Source: Apostichopus californicus (lineage: Eukaryota; Echinodermata; Holothuroidea; Aspidochirotida; Stichopodidae). Taken from it: 25,332 nt of DNA. The notes under the pieces were generated by a model, which was not told the origin of the DNA, did no database searches, and saw only the letters and a program-made list of their open reading frames with translations. Shown here one piece after another: positions 1-9,542 of the stretch (position 1 is its first letter; the number at the start of each line of letters is the position of its first letter). The DNA lies in assembly GCA_020650975.1 (NCBI GenBank), contig JAIPMN010000899.1:21643-46974 (forward strand). Direction: 5' to 3'. A program made the position numbers and the translations under genes.

Positions 1-92
1 TACCCCCCCCCCCCCGGCCCCTTCATTGCAAAAATCCCTCCAAAACTATAAGTGACAGTTACGTCTGTTAAAAGGATATTGATTTGAGTTAC
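1..92 (-). other. Intron start, truncated by window edge
   Basis: Beginning of the intron that follows the 93-255 exon; the donor gtaact lies at 92-87. It contains a 12-13 nt C tract at the window edge, ending in GG. Nothing else is recognised. Confidence 0.7.
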
Positions 93-255
93 CTGTGAGT
101 GCCTCAAAGATATAATGTCGAAGGATAATTTCACTGTTGACTGCTTCTGTGGCTATCATGCGACTCTTGTGGTACCTAAACCCGGCACTAACACAGCTCT
201 TCGTGCCCAGCTTGGCTGCACTGATCTGTCTCGCATATTTTTTGCCGAAATGTAC
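93..255 (-). CDS. MADD: MADD exon (163 nt), RHYIFEALTG end
   Basis: Short exon without its own start or stop, found by reading the minus strand. The acceptor is gccatag before 255 and the donor is CTCACAG|gtaact at 93/92. It starts in phase 0, matching the previous exon, and ends with one spare base. It encodes residues 587-640: VHFGKKYARQISAAKLG, then SCVSAGFRYHKSRMIATEAV and NSEIILRHYIFEALTG. The vertebrate protein after SDSEIET has TIFGKAHSLK and then RVYLYEGLLG (from memory). The spacing and the F-G-K and R-x-Y-x-x-E-x-L-x-G residues agree. The next exon (vertebrate RDKGSMWDQ region) would lie beyond the left edge. Confidence 0.88.
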
Positions 256-298
256 CTATGGCATGCCAAAAGGGAATAAATTATGTGTATATTAACTT

Positions 299-522
299 TA
301 TCAATATAACTATGGACAAAGGTAAATGTTTAGCAGAGATTGGAAAGTTACAACCTGCCACAATATATGTATTTACATATGATTCAAAATACAATATATA
401 ATTCCGTACTTAATCTAGTCATTAAGTTCTGTGATGCAGATTTGATAAATATAGTGGCAGGCTGTAACTTTTCCAATCTCTGCTAAACATTAACAGTACC
501 TTTGTGCACAGTTATATTGATA
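299..522. mobile_element. Fold-back (MITE-like) element
   Basis: Two arms of about 70 bp are inverted copies of each other. The left arm is about 299-367 and begins tatcaatataact. The right arm is about 450-522 and ends agttatattgata. The arms share the core TAAATGTTTAGCAGAGATTG and the stretch GTTAC(A)(A/G)CCTGCCAC. They differ by a few substitutions and a six-base insertion, and the loop is about 80 bp. This fits a non-autonomous inverted-repeat transposon. I could not settle a target-site duplication and know no named family that matches. Confidence 0.65.
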
Positions 523-534
523 CAGCTAGTTCAC

Positions 535-685
535 ACAAGGTAAATGTTTAGCAGATATTGGAAAAGTTACAGCCTGTCACTCTATACTGTACATATATAT
601 ATTCACAAATGATTCAAAATGCAGCTCTTTAATCTCGTACTTAATCAGGTCACTAAGTTCTCTGAATCAGATTTTGATTTCGATA
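535..685 (+). repeat. Direct partial copy of the fold-back element
   Basis: Repeats the left arm and loop of the element at about 315-460 in the same orientation. Shared blocks include GGTAAATGTTTAGCAGA, ATGATTCAAAAT and CGTACTTAATC, and both end in a GATTTTGAT/GATTTGAT-like stretch. It is about 75-80 percent identical by eye. It lacks the right arm. Either a second insertion was truncated, or part of the element was duplicated within the intron. Confidence 0.65.
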
Positions 686-691
686 GCTTAC

Positions 692-1173
692 CCCGCTAGT
701 TTCTATTTCACTATCCGATAGAACTGTTCTGATTGGTTGATGGCTGATTTTCATGGGCCTCTTCAATTTCCCGTCCTCGATAGTGGAGCCGGCGTCGCTC
801 TCATCTCCTATCGTGTCCGAGCTGAAGCTGACCAGGGTGCTGGCCTCGGAGACCTCCGAATCGATGCTGGACATATTCCTCCTGAATCTGTCCCTCCGAC
901 TTAAGACCATGGGATCGGTCATCACGGAACCGTGGATGTCCCGAGGGTTCCCACCGCCGTCCATGTTTATGATCCTCTCTTGAAACGTGGTGGTGGTGCC
1001 CTGATCGGGCAACGTGGTTGTATTGTTATTTTGGATGTCACTGATCACTCCCTGTGTGGTATTGGCAGTGACAGGGGAAGGGATTTCTTCCCCTGGGTGG
1101 GGAACGGTAGTATTCTCCGGTCCGTCTCCGTTGCCTGTTAAAGGTGACATGTTGATAGAGTTTCCTATTATAC
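692..1173 (-). CDS. MADD: MADD exon (482 nt), SDSEIET block
   Basis: The acceptor is cttgcatttttacag before 1173 and the donor is AGCGGG|gtaagc at 692/691. It encodes residue 426 (split Gly) and residues 427-586. The first 100 residues are a low-complexity Asn/Thr/Pro-rich linker (for example NNNTTTLPDQGTTTTF). The last 60 are conserved: NMSSIDSEVSEASTLVSFSS, then DTIGDESDAGS, and finally TVLSDSEIETSG. Vertebrate MADD has SSSQDSEVSTVVSNSSGETL, ADSDLSS and then GTLSDSEIET in the same order, from memory. It ends in phase 0. The reading frame continues past the donor to a TGA at 653, which is intronic. Both DNA strands have long open frames here, and those on the plus strand are shadows of this coding sequence. 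Confidence 0.93.
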
Positions 1174-1628
1174 CTGTAAAAATGCAAGAAAGGAAGAAAG
1201 ACGTAAAAGCAAATATCATTTAAAACAGTACTTCTATAAAGTCATGAAAACGTACCAGCAGAACGAAAGAAGTTAAAGGTTTGTAAAGTTTGCTTTGGTT
1301 GAATAAGAAATCTATTTAGTTTCTGACAGGTTCAACATCTTAACTTAATGAGATAAAAGTGACAGCCATTCAGTTATTCTTCTTTAATAGTGTACATAAC
1401 CTCCCTCCATTTGAAATGTTTGCTTAACTGTCAAAGTTCTCTGTAGTTTGAATTTCATGAAAATGTATCCATTTTATAGGAATATTCCATTCCTCTGTGG
1501 ACAAATGAATGACAAATAATAAAGAAAAACAAAGCAATTTTAAGCTGACTTGCCTTGATGATATCATCCATTCTGCTATTGCCAGATGCATTTACAAAAT
1601 ATCACAGAATTTACAAATTTGTTATCAA

Positions 1629-1655
1629 ATTGTACAAAATTGTACAAAATAATAC
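1629..1655. repeat. Short tandem repeat (ttgtacaaaa)
   Basis: About two and a half copies of a 10-bp unit, TTGTACAAAA, with a final degraded copy. The unit contains the palindrome TTGTACAA. Confidence 0.5.
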
Positions 1656-2064
1656 AAAGTGCTATGATGATGTGGTTTTTGCCTACAGATTCAGAAAATT
1701 ATCAGCAATTTTACTAAGAGATCATCAAGTCACCAGAATATTGTTTTAATGACATAAGATTTGATATTTCAAGGTCATTATTGTAATGATGTTGATGTAA
1801 TCTTTGTTCATGTTTATACTTCCAAGATGGCGTCAAAGCCATGTCACAATTAACCCAACCAATCACTCTTTAAATATCATATTTCATAGTGCAATTACCG
1901 TCACCTGATATGTCTGTATATCAATTATTAAAAAGAAAAAAAATGTTTCTACACTCTCCCTCAAATTGGATAACTAAGTTAAATTAAAATATTGAAACAG
2001 AGAAATGACTATAAATTAGCAGAATAATATTTTGCCAAAGTTTAGCAAATTGTTAAGCACACGC

Positions 2065-2110
2065 ATATATATACAGTATATATATATATAGATATATATA
2101 TATATATATT
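2065..2110. repeat. TA-dinucleotide microsatellite
   Basis: About 45 bp of almost pure alternating TA, interrupted by CAG and GA. It is likely length-variable and self-complementary. Confidence 0.85.
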
Positions 2111-2934
2111 GTTACTTGTTAGTAATACACCATCACTAGACAAACAAAACATATGTAGAGTAAAATCAAATTAATATAATAATTAGTTAGTACATTAGTG
2201 ACAATCGTACATACATACAATACGACTACTGTATATTGTTTGTCAGAAGTGTTGAAGGTCTTGATATATAATAGCAAACTGACATTTGCTACCAAAAAAT
2301 AATAATATATCCCCCCTCTCAAAAAAAACCCATCCCCAATCACTGGTCACCAAAGTAAAAGTTTTTCTTAAAAGTTCATACAGTCAGTCATGACATGGTC
2401 CCTTGCCCTCTCATCCGTTGTTACAAAACTAATACCAAAGTGATGGCAACGACTTTCCCTAAAATCACAAAATTTGGTCTCCTTTTTCTGCACACAAGGT
2501 GTACATCTCTGTGGTCTACCCGCTTGCGAGCCCACTGAATATTCATACTGTCATTCCAAATAAGTTGACAAACCGGTTCGACAACTTTTATCCCCATAAA
2601 TATAATACGACGACCCAAAGCCATGACTCCACTCCTGTCTGGAAAATCACTTGCAGTGACTCGGAATCGACCGCAATATAAAGTTAACAGACAACTCTAC
2701 CCCAGACTATTCTTTCATATATTGCAGAAATAACAATTCAATTAAATTGAAAGGGTAATTGAAATGTAATGGCTTTGCTGATAAAACTTCACAAATGCAT
2801 GGGAGATGTTCTGGTTACAAGTAATATTGCTTTCCTTATGGCTACATGAACTCTTTTTATGAGGATGTCATATGCAAATTAAATGCAAATTATATGTAAA
2901 TATATGCGAGTCATGTTCTACTTAATGGTATATA

Positions 2935-3085
2935 TATGCGTGACGTTAACTGAATGGGGTTTAATGTCCGTATACGCGTCCGCATGAACGGCATCGAGGC
3001 CTCACTCGAGGGTTTTTAGTTTTCTTTTGACGATGGAAGATCGGAAGTGCAATCGTCACGACGATCGTTGAGAGCACCGTGATAA
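2935..3085. promoter_or_regulatory. CpG-dense island inside intron
   Basis: Roughly 15 CpG dinucleotides fall within about 150 bp, including TACGCGTCCGC, CTCGAG and GTCACGACGATCG. The surrounding intron has almost none. The longest open frame through it on the minus strand (about 47 codons, from 3108 down) lacks an acceptor-like start and resembles nothing I know, so I do not call an exon. It could be an internal regulatory element, an alternative promoter or the remains of a GC-rich insertion. The regulatory label is only a placeholder. Confidence 0.3.
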
Positions 3086-3330
3086 GAAACAAAGAAGTTG
3101 TGTCTCATCCTGAGAATGATCTTGACAGTTAAAGTGTCCTTGCGGGTTACTTATTACAGAGTTCCTTCCGAGCTATTTATAACTTGCATTAAAGAGGTGG
3201 AGTGCTGCTTTAAAAAAAGAGGACTTTATTTCTATAACACTTTTAATTTTTGAAATGAAAAATAAAATTACCATTTTAAATGGTGCAGAGATTCATAAAT
3301 AATTGAAGTGAGTGGACTGTGTTATCTAAT

Positions 3331-3351
3331 GAGGGGAGGGGGGGGGGGGAG
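3331..3351 (+). repeat. Poly-G tract
   Basis: GAGGGGAGG followed by an uninterrupted run of about ten G. Simple homopurine sequence, C-rich in the MADD transcript. Confidence 0.8.
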
Positions 3352-3668
3352 AATAGAAGACATTGTATAGATGAATACAAATTTTTCATGAACTATTAAA
3401 TGGTGTTGAATAATGTCTTCTTCTGAGGCTGCTAATGGATTAAACCTTTTCACGTTTTAAGCCTAGAATTTGGAGCAAACGACATCATTGACTAAATAGC
3501 ATAAAACGATGATTCAACAAATTTGGGATATTTGAAAGGTACGTATCTTGAAAACCAGAAATTTAACTGTGAAAAACATTTCAAAAAAATTACACACAAG
3601 ATGGAAGGGTACAAAATATAGTAACATTGCCCTTCTTGTGCAAAGCAGAGAGATTACAAGGTAAGTTG

Positions 3669-3838
3669 CAAAGAAGACAGAAATAAGAGGAAGGAAAATA
3701 GAGAGAGCAAGAGAGAGATGGAGAGGGAGAGAGGAATGAAGAGACTGCTGGGAAGGATATAGGAGAGAAAGATATAGGGAAGGTGATCAAAGGAGGAGGG
3801 ATCATGTGTGCTGGGGGAGGGGAAAGGGGAGGGGGGCA
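3669..3838 (+). repeat. Polypurine tract (GA-rich)
   Basis: About 170 bp of nearly pure purine on the plus strand: GAGAGA blocks, then a G-rich end with GGGGAGGGG and a run of seven G. In the MADD pre-mRNA it is a long polypyrimidine stretch. Pyrimidine-rich open frames on the minus strand here (Ser/Pro/Leu/Phe-rich) are composition artefacts. Confidence 0.85.
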
Positions 3839-4890
3839 CCATAGGGGACAAGCTACAGAGTCACGACAACTAGGATTTTGTGTTTTACAAAGTAGTTAAA
3901 AGTACATTCAATTTAACTTAATTTTATGGAATCGACTGACAGTTACCATTTCAGTGCCAAGAAATATCTTCCTGGCCTCAAAAGTTTAAGTTCTTTTCTT
4001 GTTGGATATCTCAAATTACTCTATTTTTGTGATGAAGGAAACTGTGTATAACTAATGTACCATAAGTTTACTTCTTACATTATACAACACATATTAGTAA
4101 TCCACAAATCAAAAAAATGTTCATGTTTGGTCTGTATTAATCAATCTTTAAATGTGACCAACTAAATCTTCTAAAAAAAGAAGAAAATAACAAACATATT
4201 TTAACAGCATATGAAGTAAGTTTTGCACAAGTAGGTAAAGATTTGAAAGAAAATATTGCTTTTCCAAAGAAATGGTAACTTTTTTGTCAACCTACATGAT
4301 AATTTTCATACGGAGTAGTGTTTTTCGTCCAAACATAGCGCTGACCCACTTAAAGGTAAATTAAAACGGGGAAGACAGACCATTAAAACATGCACCAACA
4401 TTACTATTAGCTGTCTAAGAGTTTTTTCTTTTTGCAAAAATTGGCTGATTCACTTCATATGATTCTGATTTTAAATGCCAGTTTTAACATACCCTGTATC
4501 AACTTCATTTGGCTTCCCAAAACCAGGTCTCCTAGACTATTTTTAAGGTCTTTATGACCTATGGGAGATTAGGGAACCCCTGGAATTGAACCCAGACAGA
4601 GTTATTAAAGTTTACCACTGAATTTCATTTACATAATATGCTTTTTGATAACAACACAAACCTGCTGTTGCTGAGAAAAAAATTTTGTTTGCCCCTTTCA
4701 TCATGCTATTACCGCCCACACAACAAATCGCCCACGTCTCCAGGGTTTGCATGCCAATTCTACTGAAAATTTTGAAGTCTCAATTTAACATTTTTAACGG
4801 GAATTCTGTCTGCGTATCCGTATGCATCACTGCCTTACTTTTTGTACCTTCCATATTATCTACTGCAATAGCTAGCCTCTACCGCACTCT

Positions 4891-4906
4891 CCCCCCCCCC
4901 CCCGCC
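4891..4906 (+). repeat. Poly-C tract
   Basis: Run of about 13 C, ending CCCGCC. Simple sequence; a G run in the MADD transcript. Confidence 0.8.
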
Positions 4907-5241
4907 TCCTCAATCTTAAGAAATGTACGAGAGTCTGAAGGGATAAATTCATGCGCCTTAGATTTAGAAATCGATCCTCCTTCAGAAATGAAACTTAAAA
5001 CAAACCCTATGAAAGGGATCAAAAATAAGAGTAGAAAAGATGTCTGGCATTGTTTGATAATACTTTTAAGCTGACCTAAAATCATTCAATGACACTGATG
5101 CTGACTTTATTAACCTTTTCAGCTGCGTTCCTCCCTAGTTTTTTGGTCTATCATTTACGTCAAATTTATCCAAGACTTTCTTCCTGAAGGGTTGGAGGTT
5201 AACTGTGAACAAGAAGTTTATTCTTACTGAGATTAATTGAG

Positions 5242-5256
5242 AGGGGGGGGGGGGGT
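5242..5256 (+). repeat. Poly-G tract
   Basis: Run of about 14 G after GAGA. Simple sequence of the same kind as the others in this intron. Confidence 0.8.
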
Positions 5257-5705
5257 TTGATTGGATTAGCTAAATGCTTAACATATAGAATACTGCTATG
5301 GGGTTACCGTAATTATGATTGGTTATTAACCATCTTGGAACATTTGAAATTATTTCTATCAGTTTTTGGTCAAGACTTGCAGGTCTTACAAGTTCGACTC
5401 TTTTCTTTATATAAAATTTTGCTCAGTATCCATCATCCATTACATGAATATTTTAACTAACAAACAATATTTTGGTTGCTCGACATGTTGAAAATCTTTC
5501 AAATGTACAGCAGCATACTACCACCTCGGTTAAAATTAGCTAATATTTTCTCATGTGCAAACTCTGCTTGCATAGTTATATATCTGTAGTTCTGTGGGCC
5601 TAAAAATAAGGTAAGACTAAAATTAACAGACAATGAATAATCCTTGTGGGACAAAATGTTATTTAAGTGTTCTTAGGCAGCTTTTATGATGTGACTTAAT
5701 TTTTT

Positions 5706-5735
5706 GGGAGGAGAGGGGGAGGTGGGGTGGGGGGT
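5706..5735 (+). repeat. G-rich cluster, quadruplex-prone
   Basis: Several G runs of three to six (GGGAGGAGAGGGGGAGG, then TGGGGTGGGGGG) within 30 bp. This satisfies the usual four-run pattern for a G-quadruplex on the plus strand. Confidence 0.6.
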
Positions 5736-6307
5736 TAATGCTATTACAACCACAACTATTACAGCAATATTCAATACATGGATAGGAGTTAAGTCAATAT
5801 TCATTCCACATAATCATATAAAAACTTTATAAAAAGTTTTAAATTCGTCCAATTTGTAACGTTATGATGACGGTATGTCTGCACTCAAAGAAATTGTTGA
5901 GAACCGCATAAAAATCATTGATTACATTCCATTGTTTTTACTTCCATTTGGTGAGAAAATCTTGGAGGTGTCCGAGTTTCGGTCAATTGTAAATACTAGA
6001 GTCATACTTGGTGGGTCTGGTCAAACTTTCGAAACGTAATGATACACGTTGATGATCGTATAGATGATACATTCTATGTGGTGTGAAATGTTATGTTGTG
6101 AACTCAATAACTGGTAACTAATTTAATGTGTTAATAGAACAAGACACATGTACAATATCGTTAATAAGATTGTGGGTTAAGAAAAACAGGAAACATCAGT
6201 GTTTAACATCAGAGGAATAAATGGGAGAGGAAGAAAACTAAACATTCATCTATCAAGATACAGAGAGTTGGGAGTTTAAACATGAATGTATATCAACTCC
6301 CCATGAA

Positions 6308-6351
6308 GGGGGATGGGTGTTGGGGTAGGGTAGGGTAGGTAGGGTAGGGGG
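6308..6351 (+). repeat. GGGTA-type tandem, quadruplex-prone
   Basis: Seven or so G runs of three to five separated by short TA or T spacers, with a core of GGGGTAGGGTAGGGTAGG. It resembles telomere-like sequence, but the unit is GGGTA, not TTAGGG. Quadruplex potential is high on the plus strand. Confidence 0.65.
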
Positions 6352-7838
6352 TTATATGGGGTTATAATCATGAAGGTGTACTAGGGGTGAAAATATGGAA
6401 ACATAGCTAGAAAAGATCAACAGGCAATTTTCACGGCAGAAAATTAATCCTACGATCGAAAAAGTAATAAGAAAGTAGTGAAAGTCGTGATTACATTACC
6501 TCCTTGCAAAATGGAATAATCCATAAAATATAAAGAAAAGGGTGGAGAAGAAAGAACAAAAGCATTTGGTCAGACAAAGAAGAAAAAACGTAATCAACAG
6601 TAGATATAATAAGAGTGTGTAATGTGAGAAGAAATTAATATTATAATATACACATATCAAGCTATTAAATAAGAGTGCTGCATAACAAACTATCACAGAA
6701 CGACACAAAATGCAAAAATCCTGGACAAATATGGATCTTGGTTTATATCAGAATCCAGTATACAACCATTCCTTACATACATGTCCAGTTACAGCCAGAA
6801 ATGATGTAAGTTACACAGAGAACAGTCACTGTCGATGCAAATTATTGTACTCTATTTGACGTTATAAGACACTGTTCTGATCCTGTAAATTCAGACAATT
6901 ACTTTGCTATAAAACTACACAAACTTGCAGAAAACTTACAAGCTATCGAGATTTTTTTTAAAATTTCATAAATATATCTGGACAATACTGAATGGGTATT
7001 GATCTGGAAAATGAATCGCTTCATTCTCGTACAGACGTCTTTATCGCAAGTAACGACCTTCGTCGTATCAGAAATTTGCTTTGTTAATTTTTTAATTTAC
7101 TAATCTACTGTTGAGTGCAAAGAACTGTCACTTGTGTCACTGGTGACATCATCAAAATATTTGATCTTGCTTCTTATTGTTCAACAAGTAAAAACCATTC
7201 TCAAAAATCAGAAATTTCAACTGTTCGAAAAGTGTCCTCGTTCCCAAACAGTCAGTCTTAAAGGGTGTGAAGACTCGCGCAAAAAGAAACGTCTAATGCC
7301 GGTAATCTGACCTAGTTTAGAATGAGGTGTAACAGAAGTGTTAGCCACCACCATCGTTGCCAGAAAATACACACAGTTTGCTACCGTCGGTAATTAGACA
7401 CTAGTGTACAGACAATACATACAGCTGAGGTCAATACCAACAGCACAGTGTATAAACGATACAGCGATGGACATTTCAGGTCCAGCTAAAGATAACAAGG
7501 TATTACGTTTCATTACTGTTTGCATTTTTAGCGACACGAACAAAACGTCACTTGCAAGCAACAGAAAGTTAACTTTTTCAGATGGCCGCTCGCGGTTTGG
7601 GGCGAGTCTTCAATGCCTTTAAAGCCACAGAGAGTACTTCATTTTCCTGATCACAGAATGATTTGCTACTCTGATTTTGTACACTGACCAATATTATTCT
7701 CTAACCATAACGTTCTCACAAAGTCTGCGGCGAATACACCGCTGGTTCCTCATGGACGGGGTGGTCCCAATTAGTTTGTAATAAACATATATAGTTTGTA
7801 GTTTAATATCTTGGTTATTTGAAGTTTAGCATGGAGTA

Positions 7839-7969
7839 CCATAAACTAAGTACTCATTAACTAAGTACTCATAAAGTACTAAGTACTCATAAAGTTCTCA
7901 TAAAGTACTCATAAAGTACTAAGTACTCATAAATTAAGTACTCATAAACTTAGTACTCATAAACTAAGA
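7839..7969 (+). repeat. Minisatellite, unit about AAGTACTCATAA
   Basis: About ten copies of a roughly 12-bp unit built on AAGTACTCATAAA, with units shortened or lengthened by the insertions CTAAGTACT and TTCTCATAAAG. Each unit carries the palindrome AGTACT. It shows internal higher-order repetition (long and short units alternate). Confidence 0.85.
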
Positions 7970-8698
7970 AATGTCACAGACTGCATAAAGGTAAAGAAAA
8001 TTACTTGAAGGAGGTGAATGAACATCTGTCTGGATGCTGAGGGATGTTAAAACGTAATTGTTGCTTTGATATTTATCCCCGTTTGACCCTACCGTACTTG
8101 ACCCATGAATGATGCATACTAATGATGCCTGAATACACATAATACATCAACATTGTCCATCAAAATCTCACCAAGAACACAATGACACTAGGTAGGCCAT
8201 TAATTTCAAAAATTTGCCAGTGGACAGAGCAGCATATTATATACCAGATGTGAGACATAATAAAAATGTTCCACAATAAACATTTAATAACTAAATTTGG
8301 ATAATCGCCCATGGTTATTAACTCTTATAAGTTAATACTTTTAAGTTGAGAGCTCTCCAATTAATATGTATTTATAAAAAATTACATAGCTTGGTAGGAA
8401 CAATGCAAACTAACAAACCCAACGCAAAACACCGTTCTGACACTTAATGGTCTGTCAAAGTTCTCTGGTTTTTGTATTTTCCACTACATGTTACGAATTG
8501 TGAGATGTTAAGCTAATATTCAGTAGCAATTTTCTGGCAAAAATTGTAATAATTTGGTAACAAACTTGTCTTTTTCTCTTTAATATTAACAAGTCAGAAA
8601 AATGGTCAATGTAAGCCAAGTATTCAAAAGTTAATATACAATTATGTTAAAGTTTTTCCCTTCGTAACCATAGCGACTGTACCGTTAGTTTATAATTA

Positions 8699-8888
8699 TA
8701 AAATCTGCAGTGATGCACCAGTGTTAAAATATTACCTAACCCAAAGCTACAGTAGTTACCCAAGGTCAAGAAAATATCAAAAGTTAGTATCCTGAATTTT
8801 CCCCCCTTTTTTCTTATAAAAGTAGCAAGTGAAAAAATCTACAGTTATGCATCAGTGTAAATATATTACATACTGAAAGCTAGCAGCA
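8699..8888 (+). repeat. Imperfect direct repeat pair (about 56 bp)
   Basis: The segment 8699-8755 (AAATCTGCAGTGATGCACCA onwards) recurs at about 8833-8888 (AAATCTACAGTTATGCATCA onwards). Both continue into an AT-rich stretch and then AAAGCTA. By eye it is about 75 percent identical. This is a local duplication with no coding content. Confidence 0.55.
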
Positions 8889-9210
8889 ATATATTTCTCA
8901 GGAAATGATAAGAAATGCATGAGTTTCTGAGCGACATTTGAGCCTTTGGGTAAAGTTAAGATAAATAACAAACAGGGAAAAAAACATATTCAACCCCTTC
9001 TTTCCTCGTAAATATGGTGCGACATGAGCATGATTAGTTGGTCCAAGCTATCACCCGTACATATCGTATGATGAGAAAGCATAACTGAAGGATTGAGTGC
9101 TATATACATTTTTGTGTGTCTGCAAGATACAACTTAAATGCTGTAAAACAACGGTCGTAGAAAGCAGTGCATCATTTCAGATCGTCGGATCATGAAAAAA
9201 ATGCACACAT

Positions 9211-9542
9211 TTACCAAATGGAATGTTTCCGCACAAATTGTCTTTTTACTTCTATTCTCTTATTTACTTTCACTGCAATAATGATCCAAGATACTTAAGT
9301 TACCCAAGTCATACCCAAGTGACTTAGGTAAGAATACCAATAAATCTACGGCAAACCATCTAACCATCTGGAAAACTTTTACCACATGGAACTGTTTCCA
9401 GACAATTTGTTTGCTAATACTTCTATTCTGTTATATACTTTCATTGCAATAAGTACCCAAGATACTTAAGTTACCCAAGTCATACCCAAGTCTTACTCAA
9501 GTTACTTAGGTAAGAATACCAATAAATCCACAGCAAACCATC
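9211..9542 (+). repeat. Tandem duplication of about 155 bp
   Basis: Copy 1 is about 9211-9361 and copy 2 about 9379-9542. Shared landmarks in order are TTACCA(A/C)ATGGAA, TGTTTCC, ACTTCTATTCT, GATACTTAAGTTACCCAAGT, ACTTAGGTAAGAATACCAAT and CAAACCATC. Copy 2 carries a 12-bp expansion of the ACCCAAGT/ACTCAAGT submotif. There are stops in all frames, so it is non-coding. Confidence 0.8.

Larger units (their letters stand above)
256..691 (-). other. Intron, 436 nt, mostly repeat
   Basis: Smallest complete intron of the gene here, between the SDSEIET exon and the RHYIFEALTG exon. About 385 of its 436 nt belong to a fold-back repeat (299-522) and an extra partial copy (about 535-685). The extra copy begins only about six bases from the 5' splice site. 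No other gene is seen. Confidence 0.8.

Noticed and set aside
753-1223. Plus-strand open frames of 69-76 codons
   Set aside because: They lie opposite the coding MADD exon 692-1173 and are shadows of its codon composition.
2990-3110. Possible MADD exon through the CpG island (minus strand)
   Set aside because: The open frame of about 47 codons has no acceptor, no similarity, and no phase 1-1 boundaries. It is kept only as a CpG-dense patch.
3590-3851. Minus-strand Ser/Pro/Leu/Phe-rich open frames
   Set aside because: They are translations of the polypyrimidine side of a simple polypurine tract.
4685-5085. Plus-strand 129-codon and overlapping minus-strand open frames
   Set aside because: The longer frame crosses a poly-C run read as a Pro stretch and has no similarity or splice logic that I can see. 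I judge it a chance opening.
7404-7622. Plus-strand open frame of 72 codons
   Set aside because: No recognisable protein, domain or splice context. The frame contains a GT that could be a donor, but nothing supports a gene here.
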